A stretch of 64,000 bases of DNA from Tepidimonas fonticaldi (GTDB lineage Bacteria; Pseudomonadota; Gammaproteobacteria; Burkholderiales; Burkholderiaceae_C): NCBI RefSeq assembly GCF_007556755.1, contig NZ_VJOO01000001.1, positions 62,001 through 126,000 on the forward strand. Reading direction: 5' to 3'. The notes below the pieces were generated by a model, which was not told the DNA's origin, ran no database searches, and worked only from the letters and a program-made list of their open reading frames with translations. A program made the translations under genes and the position numbers. Positions 42,063 to 49,841 of this stretch are shown in pieces; position 1 is the first letter of the stretch; each line of letters opens with the position of its first letter.

Positions 42063-42775
42063 GCACCGACACGCTGATCGAGGCAAACGGCCTGCACACC
42101 CACTACGGGGCCAGTCACATCCTGCACGGCATCGATTTTTCCGTGCGCCGGGGCGAAACCATCGGGCTGATGGGGCGCAACGGCATGGGCAAATCCACCT
42201 TGCTCAAGACCCTCGTCGGGCTGGTGCGCCCCAGCGCGGGCGAGGTGCGCGTCAAGGGGCGGCCGGCACAGCGCTTGCCGACGTACGAGGTGGCGCGGCT
42301 GGGCGTGGCCTATGTGCCGGAAGGGCGCGGCATCTTTGGCAACCTGAGCGTGCGCGAAAACCTGATCATGGCGGCCCGGCCCGGAGTGGATGGCCGGCGC
42401 GACTGGACCTACGAGCGGGTGCTGGAGACCTTTCCCCGCCTGGCCGAGCGCCTCGATCACGGGGGGCAGCAGCTCAGCGGTGGCGAGCAGCAGATGCTGA
42501 CCATCGGCCGCGCGCTCATGACCAACCCGGACGTGCTGATCCTGGACGAAGCGACCGAGGGGCTGGCCCCGCTGATCGCGCGCGAGATCTGGCGCATCTG
42601 CCGCGTCATCCGCGACAGCGGCATCAGCAGCATCATCGTCGACAAAAACTGGAAGCACGTCACCCAGATCACCGACCGCAACGTGATCCTGGTCAAGGGC
42701 CGGGTGGCGTTCGAGGGTACGTCCGACGAGTTGACCGCCCGCCCCGACGTGCTGGAGCGTTACCTGGGCGTCTGA
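42059..42775 (+). CDS. livF: ABC transporter ATPase LivF-like
   Basis: 238 residues with a GTG start (MSTDTLIEANGLHTHYGASH) that overlaps the livG stop by 4 bases. Walker A GRNGMGKST, LivF-type VAYVPEGRGIFGNLSVREN, signature QLSGGEQQMLTIGRAL, Walker B VLILDEATEGLAP. Last gene of the importer, ended by a 10-bp-stem hairpin shared with the convergent sox genes. Confidence 0.9.
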   Translation: MSTDTLIEANGLHTHYGASHILHGIDFSVRRGETIGLMGRNGMGKSTLLKTLVGLVRPSAGEVRVKGRPAQRLPTYEVARLGVAYVPEGRGIFGNLSVRENLIMAARPGVDGRRDWTYERVLETFPRLAERLDHGGQQLSGGEQQMLTIGRALMTNPDVLILDEATEGLAPLIAREIWRICRVIRDSGISSIIVDKNWKHVTQITDRNVILVKGRVAFEGTSDELTARPDVLERYLGV

Positions 42776-42781
42776 TGCAAA

Positions 42782-42808
42782 CAGGGGAGGCGTTGGTGGC
42801 CTCCCCTG
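42782..42808. terminator. Hairpin terminator between livF and soxX
   Basis: CAGGGGAGGC (42782-42791) and GCCTCCCCTG (42799-42808) form a perfect 10-bp stem with a 7-base loop, 6 bases after the livF stop and 43 bases from the soxX stop. There is only a short T-run (CCGTTT). It probably ends transcription from both sides. Confidence 0.65.
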
Positions 42809-42851
42809 CCGTTTGGGGTGAATGGAGCGGGGCGAATGGCCCCGCCGCGAC

Positions 42852-43499
42852 TCACTTGTTGACGGGCGATTGCGGATCCAGCAGCAGCGCCATCACATGC
42901 TTGATCTGCTGCTCGTCCAGAATGCCCTTGTGCCCCGCGCTCGGCATCTTGGTGCAGGCGTTGAAGGCACGCGAGTTCCAGATCTTGGCCCAGGTGTACT
43001 CCACGATGGCCTTGGCCTCCGGGCTGTTCGGGTTGGTCACCCCGCGCAGCTTGCCGTAGTTATACAGGCTCGGGCCCAGCGTGCCGAAGGAGATTTCTTC
43101 CTTGGTGATCTGGTGGCAGTTGTAGCAGTTGCCACCGTTGACGGTCTTGGCGTCGTCCGTCCAGGTCAGACCGCGACCGCTCTGGGCGATGGCCTCACCC
43201 TGCTTCCAATCCCCCAGGAACTTGCCGTCGCTCGGCCACTTGACGCTCTTGTAAGCGGCTTCTTCGATGGCCTTTGCCGTTTTGTCGTCCAGGGGCTTGC
43301 CCGACACTTCGGACTCCCAGCACGCCCGGCGTGCTTCGTCCTGCTCCAGGCGATCGAGCGTGGCAATGCCGCGCTCGACGAACGATTTCTTGACGATCTC
43401 CATCGTCATCTTGTCGTACTCGGCGGGCGACGGCGACGCGCTGCAGCCCGCCAACACGATGACCGCCGGCGCGGCCAGAGCAATCAGGGATTTTTTCAT
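42852..43499 (-). CDS. soxX: Sulfur oxidation c-type cytochrome SoxX
   Basis: 215 residues. Signal with lipobox-like LAGC (C19), so possibly a lipoprotein. One heme site CYNCH (125-129) and a distal methionine in CTKMPSAGH (M185). The long N-terminal segment before the heme domain is seen in some proteobacterial SoxX. SoxX with SoxA couples thiosulfate to the SoxY carrier and takes the electrons. Last gene of the soxYZAX run; starts 16 bases after soxA. Confidence 0.92.
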   Translation of the reverse strand: MKKSLIALAAPAVIVLAGCSASPSPAEYDKMTMEIVKKSFVERGIATLDRLEQDEARRACWESEVSGKPLDDKTAKAIEEAAYKSVKWPSDGKFLGDWKQGEAIAQSGRGLTWTDDAKTVNGGNCYNCHQITKEEISFGTLGPSLYNYGKLRGVTNPNSPEAKAIVEYTWAKIWNSRAFNACTKMPSAGHKGILDEQQIKHVMALLLDPQSPVNK

Positions 43500-43515
43500 G
43501 TGCGGATCCTCCGGT

Positions 43516-44316
43516 TCAGCGCTTGATGGCCGGCGCGATGGACTTGGCGCCCTTGGCGTTGACGCCCATGTACACCCCCAGCGCGATCGTCACGTCGCTG
43601 GCAAACGTGGGTTCCGGGAAGCGCTGCTGCCGGTAGCAGTCGTTCAAACGGTGTTGCATGCTCCACATCTGACCGTTGGACACCCGGTACGCCGGCCAGG
43701 CGGCAAAACCGACACCGTCGCCGGGGTTCTTGGTCAGGTTGGGCAACTCCTGCAGGCGGATGCGCTTGCCGTCCTCGCCGTGGCAGCTCGCGCACGAAAA
43801 GTCGTGCGGCCCGCCGCGCAGGAAGAACAGGCGCTTGCCGACTTCGTACATGTCGCGCTCGGCCTGGGTGTTGAACGGCAGATTGAACGGCATATCGCGC
43901 GACTGGCTGGAAATCCAGGTGGCCAGGGCGACGACATTGGCCGTCTCACCGCGCCCGAAGTTGCGCTGGGACACCTCTTTCTTCACGTCGATGCCCTGCA
44001 GCGTCTCCATGCAGGTGAGCAGGCGGCTTTCCAGATCCTGGACGCGGCCGGTGTCCTTGAAAAAGCGCGGCAGCTCCACGAACGCACCTTTGACCACGCC
44101 GGGCCCTTTGCCCAGGTCGCACTGCTCCAGCGAGGCGTTCTTGGGGCCGCGCTTTTGCTTCCACAGGTCTTCGCCCTTGACCTCGAACAGCTCGGCCGGG
44201 TTGCCGTCCTGCAGCATCGCCCGGTATTCCTCGATGCCCTTCATGGTGGCATCCTGGGCCACCGCGGCGCTGCCCAACGACGACAGCACCGCCAACGTGA
44301 CGAACGTCTTTTTCAT
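43516..44316 (-). CDS. soxA: L-cysteine S-thiosulfotransferase subunit SoxA (monoheme type)
   Basis: 266 residues. Signal peptide MKKTFVTLAVLSSLGSAAVA. One heme site, CASCH (175-179), and C227 in RLNDCYRQQ, the cysteine that becomes the persulfide heme ligand and active site. C66 and C102 lie where diheme SoxA has its first heme and probably form a disulfide. With SoxX it attaches thiosulfate to the SoxY C-terminal cysteine in the periplasm. 58 bases after soxZ. Confidence 0.93.
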   Translation of the reverse strand: MKKTFVTLAVLSSLGSAAVAQDATMKGIEEYRAMLQDGNPAELFEVKGEDLWKQKRGPKNASLEQCDLGKGPGVVKGAFVELPRFFKDTGRVQDLESRLLTCMETLQGIDVKKEVSQRNFGRGETANVVALATWISSQSRDMPFNLPFNTQAERDMYEVGKRLFFLRGGPHDFSCASCHGEDGKRIRLQELPNLTKNPGDGVGFAAWPAYRVSNGQMWSMQHRLNDCYRQQRFPEPTFASDVTIALGVYMGVNAKGAKSIAPAIKR

Positions 44317-44374
44317 GTTGGTTCCTCGTTGTCAACGGGGGAGCGCAGGCCGATGCGCTCCCCCACCGCCCCTG

Positions 44375-44686
44375 TCAGGCGATCACGGCCTCGTCGGTGC
44401 GCGACACGCCCTTGTTGTCGGTCCACTTGACCACGATCTTGTCGCCCTTGTTGGCGCCCTTGAACTTGAAGCTCAGGAACGGGTTTTGCGACACCGCCCC
44501 GCTCCACAGCGCCTTGAGCACTTCCTTGCCGTTGTGCGTGGCCACCACGTCCGTGATGTGGTGCGCCGGCACCAGCGCGCCGCTCGCATCGCGCCGCGTG
44601 CCCGGCTCCATCGGGTGGCTCATGAGCACCCGCACCGTCGTCACCCCACCGGCCTCGTTGGCCCGGATGCGCATCGGATCTGCCAT
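44375..44686 (-). CDS. soxZ: Thiosulfate oxidation carrier subunit SoxZ
   Basis: 103 residues, no signal peptide (SoxZ is exported bound to SoxY). MSHPMEPGTRRDASGALVPA and LKALWSGAVSQNPFLSFKFK are SoxZ hallmarks; an immunoglobulin-like beta sandwich is expected. A ribosome site GGAGAG lies 7-12 bases upstream of ATG 44686. Between it and soxY is a tandem minisatellite. Confidence 0.93.
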   Translation of the reverse strand: MADPMRIRANEAGGVTTVRVLMSHPMEPGTRRDASGALVPAHHITDVVATHNGKEVLKALWSGAVSQNPFLSFKFKGANKGDKIVVKWTDNKGVSRTDEAVIA

Positions 44687-44720
44687 CTTCGTCTCTCCTT
44701 CGCGTTCGTTACCCTGTGCC

Positions 44721-44783
44721 GCTTCAGCCGCTTCAGCCGCTTCAGCCGCTTCAGCCGCTTCAGCCGCTTCAGCCGCTTCAGCC
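44721..44783 (-). repeat. Seven-copy 9-bp tandem repeat between soxY and soxZ
   Basis: Seven exact copies of GCTTCAGCC on plus (GGCTGAAGC on the coding minus strand) run 44721-44783. Read in the soxY frame each unit is GGC-TGA-AGC, so the first unit supplies the soxY stop and the rest repeat in-frame TGA stops. Copy-number change would alter soxY-soxZ spacing by 9 bases per unit without changing either protein. Confidence 0.95.
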
Positions 44784-45239
44784 GCCGCAGCCGCCCAGCG
44801 TCACCTTCGTTTCCTTGACGGCCGAGTACAGCTTGCCGTCGGCCTTGACCACCGCCAGCACGTTGGTGCTCTGCCCCATCTTCAGGCGCGTCTGCACGTC
44901 CGCCTCGGTGCCCGCCGGAATCATGAACATCGCCGACAGCGGCGTCGGGTTCTTCTCCACCAGCAGGTAAATCTCGGTCGTGTTGGGCAGCTTGCTCACC
45001 GCACCCACCGGCACCACCGCGCCGTTTTCCGCGATGTCCGGCGAGACGATTTGCACCTGGTCGCTCGTCGCGGGCTGGCCCCCCACCGCCTTGAGCGCGT
45101 CCGCCAGCGTCTTGGCCGCAAAGCCGTCGCGGCCCGACGCCTGCGCCTGCTCGGCCGTCACCACGCCCAGCGACACCAGCGTCGCCAGCGCCCCGCCGGC
45201 CTTCAGCACGGCGCGTCGGTTGGATTGGATAGCCTTCAT
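44778..45239 (-). CDS. soxY: Thiosulfate oxidation carrier protein SoxY
   Basis: 153 residues. The N terminus has a Tat-type signal (NRRAVLKAGGALATLVSLGV). The C terminus ends GGCGG with C151, the swinging cysteine that carries sulfur intermediates through the Sox cycle. ATG 45237-45239 (MKAIQSNRRAV) chosen; an upstream in-frame start would bury the twin-arginine motif deeper. First gene of the soxYZAX run, 184 bases after the cysteine hydrolase gene. Confidence 0.94.
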   Translation of the reverse strand: MKAIQSNRRAVLKAGGALATLVSLGVVTAEQAQASGRDGFAAKTLADALKAVGGQPATSDQVQIVSPDIAENGAVVPVGAVSKLPNTTEIYLLVEKNPTPLSAMFMIPAGTEADVQTRLKMGQSTNVLAVVKADGKLYSAVKETKVTLGGCGG

Positions 45240-45331
45240 GTTGTGTACTCCTGCACGAGGTTTCGTCGTCACTGGGCCGCGCCACGGCGGTCACCACACA
45301 CTGTCGGCGCATTCTGGCGGCGGTGCGCCAG

Positions 45332-45374
45332 CGATGCATCGGCAATTACCCTAAAATTCAAATATTCTTTGCAA
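45332..45374 (-). promoter_or_regulatory. Putative sox promoter with palindrome near start point
   Basis: On the minus strand TTGCAA (45374-45369) and GGTAAT (45350-45345) are spaced 18 bases apart in the AT-rich patch upstream of soxY, leaving a ~100-base leader. The 10-bp palindrome CGATGCATCG (45332-45341) lies just downstream of the -10, where a repressor would block initiation. Hexamers are imperfect, so this is tentative. Confidence 0.3.
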
Positions 45375-45423
45375 CTGATAGTTTTGGCATATCGGGGCAA
45401 GGGCGTCCAAACGCTCGGGCCCG

Positions 45424-46017
45424 TCACTTCAGCAAGGCCAGCGCCTCGCGGAACCGCGGGTGCTGCGCATCGCGCAGCCACTCGAAGCCCACCATTTCGG
45501 CGGTGACCAGTTCCACCCCGTTGGCAGCCAGGCGGTCCAGCGCGGCATCGCGATCCCGGTCGCGGCGCGAGCCGCAAGCGTCCGTCACCACCCAGACATC
45601 CAGCTCCTGTTCCACCAGACCCAGTGCCGTCTGCAGCAGGCAAACGTGGGTCTCGCAGCCGGCCAGCACGATCGTCTGCCGAGGCGGCGCGGGGGGCTTT
45701 TGCAGGTGCTTGGGCAGGCTGCGGGCATTGCCCGCCGGGCGAGCCGGCGCCCGCAGGGCGGCCAGTAAGCCGCTGTCGCAGGCATCGAACGCGGTTTTGG
45801 CAAACACCTGCCGGCACCGGCAGCGCAGCGACGGCGCCAGGGGGCCCAGCCGCTCAGGGGCCTGCTCCGTCCCCCAGACGGGCACGTCCAGCAGGTGCGC
45901 CAAACCGGCCAGCAGCTCGGCGCGCTGCAACACCTCGTCACCCCGCGCGATGGCCGGCATCAACCGGGCCTGATAGTCCACCAGCACGAGCTGGCAGTCG
46001 TTTGCATCCAACAACAT
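45424..46017 (-). CDS. Isochorismatase-like cysteine hydrolase
   Basis: 197 residues. The catalytic triad pattern is D14 (VLVDYQARL), K74 (FAKTAF) and C121 (LAGCETHVCLLQT). It is nearest to the YcaC-type group of cysteine hydrolases; the substrate is unknown. Residues 88-113 form a proline- and arginine-rich insert (ARPAGNARSLPKHLQKPPAP) between the lysine and cysteine motifs. It lies upstream of soxY on the same strand, but the 184-base gap and promoter-like patch suggest separate transcription. No signal peptide. Confidence 0.82.
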   Translation of the reverse strand: MLLDANDCQLVLVDYQARLMPAIARGDEVLQRAELLAGLAHLLDVPVWGTEQAPERLGPLAPSLRCRCRQVFAKTAFDACDSGLLAALRAPARPAGNARSLPKHLQKPPAPPRQTIVLAGCETHVCLLQTALGLVEQELDVWVVTDACGSRRDRDRDAALDRLAANGVELVTAEMVGFEWLRDAQHPRFREALALLK

Positions 46018-46143
46018 GCGTTCTTTGATCCCCAAAACACCCGTGGGACAAGGCAGCCCCGTTGACGTCGGCTGCCGTCCTGCCCTAATGTGTGCGCCGT
46101 GATGCCGCAACATGCCACGGCCCAGCCGCTCACTCCCCCAACC

Positions 46144-46683
46144 ATGCGCCGCCGGGCGTGGGGGATTGCGCTGGCGCTCGCGCTGCCGCTGTCCGCAAAG
46201 GCGGGCGATCCTATCATGGATCTCCTCGCCGCGCGGGGGGTGTTGGGGGATGGGGCCGCGCCCGCATGGCCTGCGCTGACCGACGACGCGCAAGGCCGGC
46301 GATCGGCTGCCTTGGTGTACGCCATGGCCTATGTTGGGGTGCCGTACCAGCGCGGTGGTACCGGGTTCGACCAGGGGGTGGATTGCAGCGGCTTCGTGCA
46401 GATCACCTACCGCGAGAGCGCCGGCATCCTGTTGCCGCGGCGCGCGGCGGAACAGGCACAGGCCACGCTGCCCATCGATACGGAGGCCCTGGCCCCCGGG
46501 GACTTGGTGTTTTTCAACACCCTGGGCGAGCCCTTCAGCCACGTGGGCATTTACATCGGGCAGGGGCGATTCATCCATTCGCCCCGCTCGGGCGCCCATG
46601 TGCGCATGGAGCGCCTGGAAGACCGCTACTGGCGCGACCGCTTCAACGGTGCGCGCCGCGTGATTGGCGACAGCAGCGGTTGA
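46144..46683 (+). CDS. Secreted NlpC/P60-family cell-wall hydrolase
   Basis: 179 residues from ATG 46144, giving a clean signal peptide MRRRAWGIALALALPLSAKA; an in-frame ATG at 46102 would add 14 residues. Catalytic cysteine C81 (GVDCSGFVQ), H133 (FSHVGIYIG) and H145 (FIHSPRSG) match C40 peptidases, which cut D-Glu-DAP peptide bonds in murein. Divergent from the cysteine hydrolase and ended by a perfect GC-rich hairpin. Confidence 0.9.
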   Translation: MRRRAWGIALALALPLSAKAGDPIMDLLAARGVLGDGAAPAWPALTDDAQGRRSAALVYAMAYVGVPYQRGGTGFDQGVDCSGFVQITYRESAGILLPRRAAEQAQATLPIDTEALAPGDLVFFNTLGEPFSHVGIYIGQGRFIHSPRSGAHVRMERLEDRYWRDRFNGARRVIGDSSG

Positions 46684-46705
46684 GGCCGCCCGTGCATGGG
46701 CGGCC
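46684..46705. terminator. GC-rich hairpin terminator
   Basis: GGCCGCCC (46684-46691) and GGGCGGCC (46698-46705) form a perfect 8-bp stem with a 6-base loop, followed by GTTT. It sits one base after the NlpC stop and before the convergent DUF465 gene. Confidence 0.65.
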
Positions 46706-46716
46706 GTTTGGGCAGC

Positions 46717-46932
46717 TCAGGCGGCCGCCTTGCGCAGGATGTCGTACAACTGATCCTTGAGCAGCAGCTTTTCCTTCTTCAGCGTCTCGATCTGCTCGTG
46801 CGTGCCGGGCTCGATGCCCTGCTCCATGCGCTGGATGCGCTCATCCAGCTCGTTGTGCTTGTCGAACAGGCGGGTGAAGTGGTGATCGCTGGTCTTGAGC
46901 TTGGTGATCAGGTCGCGGTATTCGGGGAACAT
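46717..46932 (-). CDS. YdcH/DUF465 family small coiled-coil protein
   Basis: 71 residues, MFPEYRDLITKLKTSDHHFT, then a charged helix (LFDKHNELDERIQRMEQGIE) and KLLLKDQLYDILRKAA. This is the complete YdcH/DUF465 pattern of an antiparallel helical hairpin. Function not known to me. It is a single gene facing the NlpC gene, followed upstream by a 94-base gap to the decarboxylase gene. Confidence 0.9.
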   Translation of the reverse strand: MFPEYRDLITKLKTSDHHFTRLFDKHNELDERIQRMEQGIEPGTHEQIETLKKEKLLLKDQLYDILRKAAA

Positions 46933-47026
46933 GGTGATTCGCGCTTGGGGGTTGAAAGATCGACGCCTGCATCGTACCGCAAGGCGGCGCCTTGGCCGAG
47001 CGGGTGCGCTTGGGCCTTGACGTGCC

Positions 47027-49327
47027 TCAAGCGGACGTGACGCGCACGCAGTCGGCGTAGTAGCGTTTGCCGCCGTCGAAGGTCTCCTCGATGGCCAGGC
47101 CGTGGATGTCCGTCTCGAAACCCGGGCAGCGCTCGTTGAACTCGCGCGAGAACTTCAGGTAGTCCACGATCTTGCGGTTGAACACCTCGCCGGGGATGAG
47201 CAGCGGAATGCCGGGCGGATAGGGCGTGATCAGCGCGGTGGTGATGCGCCCCTCCAGCTCGTCGATCGGCACGCGCTCGGTGTTGCGGTGGGCGATCTGC
47301 GCAAAGGCGTCGCTCGGCTTCATGGCCGGGGTGAGGTCGCTCAGGTAGATCTCGGTGGTCAGCCGGGCGACGTCGTACTTGGCATACATCTCGTGCACGA
47401 ACTGGCACAGATCGCGCAGGCCCATGCGCTCGTAGCGCGGTTGCTTGCGGCAGAACTCCGGCATCACGCGCCACATCGGCTGGTTGCGGTCGTAGTCGTC
47501 CTTGAACTGCTGCAGCGCGGTCAGCAGCGTGTTCCAGCGGCCCTTGGTGATGCCGATGGTGAACATGATGAAGAACGAGTACAGCCCGGTCTTTTCCACC
47601 ACCACGCCGTGCTCGGCCAGGAACTTGGTGACGATGCTGGCCGGAATGCCGGTGGGGGCGAAGTCGCCCTTGAGGTTGAGGCCCGGCGTGATGATGGTGG
47701 CCTTGATCGGGTCCAGCATGTTGAAGCCCGGCGCCATGTCGCCGAAGCCGTGCCAGGCGTCCTCGCCGTCGGCCGTCTGCACGCCGTCGGCATCGGTGCG
47801 CTTGAGCACCCAGTCGCTGGCGCGGCCAATGCCCTCCTCGGCCAGCTCCTCCGGGCCCCAGACCTGGAACCACCAATCGTTGTCGCCAAACTCGGCGTCC
47901 ACCTTGCGCATCGCGCGGCGGAAGTCCAGCGACTCGGCGATGCTTTCCTCCACCAGCGCGGTGCCGCCGGGCGGCTCCATCATGGCCGCGGCGACGTCGC
48001 AGCTGGCGATGATGCTGTACTGCGGGCTGGTGGAGGTGTGCATCAGATACGCTTCGTTGAACAGGTGGCGGTCCAACTTTTGCGTCTGCGAGTCCTGTAC
48101 CAGCACATGGCTGGCCTGGCTGATGCCCGCCAGCAGTTTGTGGATGGACTGGGTGGAGTAGACCACCGAATGCTGGGGCCGACCGCGCTTGCGGCCCATC
48201 GCGTGGAAGGTGCCGTAGAAGGGGTGGAAAGCCGCGTGCGGCAGCCACGCCTCGTCGAAATGCAGGTTGTCCACGTAGCCATCCAGCATCTGCTTGATGG
48301 TTTCGGTGTTGTAGAGCACGCCGTCGTAGGTGGACTGCGTGAGCGTGAGGATGCGCGGCTTCACCGTCTTGGGGTCCACGCCGCTGAGCAGGGGGTTGGC
48401 AGCGATCTTGGCCTCGATGGCCTCGCGGGTGAATTCGCTTTGCTGAATCGGCCCGATGATGCCGTAGTGGTTGCGCGTGGGCTTGAGGAAGACGGGGATC
48501 GCCCCCGTCATGATGATGGAGTGCAGGATGGATTTGTGGCAGTTGCGGTCCACCACCACCACATCGCCCGGAGCCACCGTGTGGTGCCACACCATCTTGT
48601 TGCTGGTGCTGGTGCCGTTGGTGACAAAAAAGCAATGGTCGGCGTTGAAGATGCGCGCGGCGTTGCGCTCGCTCTCGCCGATGGCGCCGTTATGGTCGAG
48701 TAGCTGGCCCAGCTCCTCCACCGCGTTGCAGACGTCGGCGCGCAGCATGTTCTCGCCGAAGAACTGGTGGAACATTTGCCCGACCGGGGTCTTGAGGAAC
48801 GCCACCCCGCCCGAGTGTCCCGGGCAGTGCCAGGAGTAGGAGCCGTCCTCGGCGTAGTCCAGCAGCGCCTTGAAGAACGGCGGCTGGATGTACTCCAGGT
48901 AGGCCTTGGCCTCGCGGATGATGTGGCGCGCGACGAACTCCGGCGTGTCCTCGAACATGTGGATGAAGCCGTGCAGCTCGCGCAGGATGTCGTTGGGCAG
49001 GTGGCGGCTGGTGCGCGTCTCGCCATAGACGTAGATGGGCACCTCGGCGTTCTTGCGCCGCACCTCCTGAATGAAGGCGCGCAGGTTGAGCACCGCCGGA
49101 TCCTGCTCGGGGTTGCCGGTCACCTCCTCGTCGTCGATCGACAGGATGAAGGCGCTGGCGCGGCTTTGCTGCTGTGCGAACTGGCTCAGGTCGCCGTAGC
49201 TGGTGACGCCGACGACCTCGAAGCCCTCGGCCTCGATCGCCTGCGCCAGCGCGCGGATGCCCAGACCCGACGTGTTGTCGGAGCGGTAATCTTCGTCGAT
49301 GATGACGATCGGGAAGCGGAATTTCAT
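47027..49327 (-). CDS. PLP-dependent arginine/lysine/ornithine decarboxylase (biodegradative type)
   Basis: 766 residues. An N-terminal receiver-like wing domain (1-~130, VIIDEDYRSDNTS), then a fold-type I PLP domain with WHCPGHSGGVAF (166-177), TNGTSTSNKMVWH, the PLP aspartate region HFDEAW (356-361) and Schiff-base lysine K397 (STQSIHKLLAG), and a C-terminal domain. This is the AdiA/CadA/SpeC class. Substrate choice between arginine, lysine and ornithine cannot be read with certainty; arginine is attractive beside a cyanophycin/arginine-import region. Start MKFRFPIVI, directly before the divergent nfeD gene. Confidence 0.88.
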   Translation of the reverse strand: MKFRFPIVIIDEDYRSDNTSGLGIRALAQAIEAEGFEVVGVTSYGDLSQFAQQQSRASAFILSIDDEEVTGNPEQDPAVLNLRAFIQEVRRKNAEVPIYVYGETRTSRHLPNDILRELHGFIHMFEDTPEFVARHIIREAKAYLEYIQPPFFKALLDYAEDGSYSWHCPGHSGGVAFLKTPVGQMFHQFFGENMLRADVCNAVEELGQLLDHNGAIGESERNAARIFNADHCFFVTNGTSTSNKMVWHHTVAPGDVVVVDRNCHKSILHSIIMTGAIPVFLKPTRNHYGIIGPIQQSEFTREAIEAKIAANPLLSGVDPKTVKPRILTLTQSTYDGVLYNTETIKQMLDGYVDNLHFDEAWLPHAAFHPFYGTFHAMGRKRGRPQHSVVYSTQSIHKLLAGISQASHVLVQDSQTQKLDRHLFNEAYLMHTSTSPQYSIIASCDVAAAMMEPPGGTALVEESIAESLDFRRAMRKVDAEFGDNDWWFQVWGPEELAEEGIGRASDWVLKRTDADGVQTADGEDAWHGFGDMAPGFNMLDPIKATIITPGLNLKGDFAPTGIPASIVTKFLAEHGVVVEKTGLYSFFIMFTIGITKGRWNTLLTALQQFKDDYDRNQPMWRVMPEFCRKQPRYERMGLRDLCQFVHEMYAKYDVARLTTEIYLSDLTPAMKPSDAFAQIAHRNTERVPIDELEGRITTALITPYPPGIPLLIPGEVFNRKIVDYLKFSREFNERCPGFETDIHGLAIEETFDGGKRYYADCVRVTSA

Positions 49328-49358
49328 GGTCCGCGAGTGTAGGCCAAAGGGGTGAACG

Positions 49359-49793
49359 ATGGATGACGCAACGCTGTGGTGGGTGCTGGCCGGACTGCTG
49401 GTGGCCGCCGAACTCGCCAGCGGCACCTTCTTTTTGCTGATGCTGGCGCTGGCCGCCGCCGCCGGGGCCCTGGCCGTGTACGCGGGGCTGGCCTTCAGCG
49501 GCCAACTGCTGGCCGCGGGGCTGTGCGCGCTGCTGACGGTGGGCGGCTGGGCGTGGGTGCGGCTGCGCCGCCGCGCCGCAAGCCCCGAGGCCAACCCGGA
49601 CGTCGTGCTCGACGTCGGCCAGACCGTACAGGTGAGCGCGTGGCAGCCCGACGGCACCGCGCTGGTGCGCTACCGTGGCGCCGACTGGCTGGCGGTGGCC
49701 TCAGGCCCGCACGGCGAGCGCCACCCCGGCCCCCACCGCATCCGCGCGGTGCAGGGCAACCGGCTCGTCATCGAGCCGGTGGATCATCCCTGA
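49359..49793 (+). CDS. NfeD-family membrane protein
   Basis: 144 residues. Two to three N-terminal membrane helices (LWWVLAGLLVAAELASGTFF, LMLALAAAAGALAVYAGLAF, LLAAGLCALLTVGGWAWVRL) and a C-terminal OB-fold-like domain (GQTVQVSAWQPDGTALVRYR). This is the short NfeD type lacking the protease domain, encoded next to a stomatin-like protein as in many bacteria. It likely partners the SPFH protein 48 bases downstream in membrane-microdomain quality control. Confidence 0.88.
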   Translation: MDDATLWWVLAGLLVAAELASGTFFLLMLALAAAAGALAVYAGLAFSGQLLAAGLCALLTVGGWAWVRLRRRAASPEANPDVVLDVGQTVQVSAWQPDGTALVRYRGADWLAVASGPHGERHPGPHRIRAVQGNRLVIEPVDHP

Positions 49794-49841
49794 ACCGACC
49801 TTGTCTTGCCCTGCCCTCCCCTTTGACTGAAAGCCACCCCC

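Noticed and set aside
43516-44316. soxA as a degenerate gene missing one heme site
   Set aside because: Monoheme SoxA is a known subtype; the C-terminal CASCH and catalytic cysteine are intact.
44721-44783. CRISPR-like array
   Set aside because: Units are 9 bases with no spacers and no cas genes nearby; it is a plain tandem repeat.
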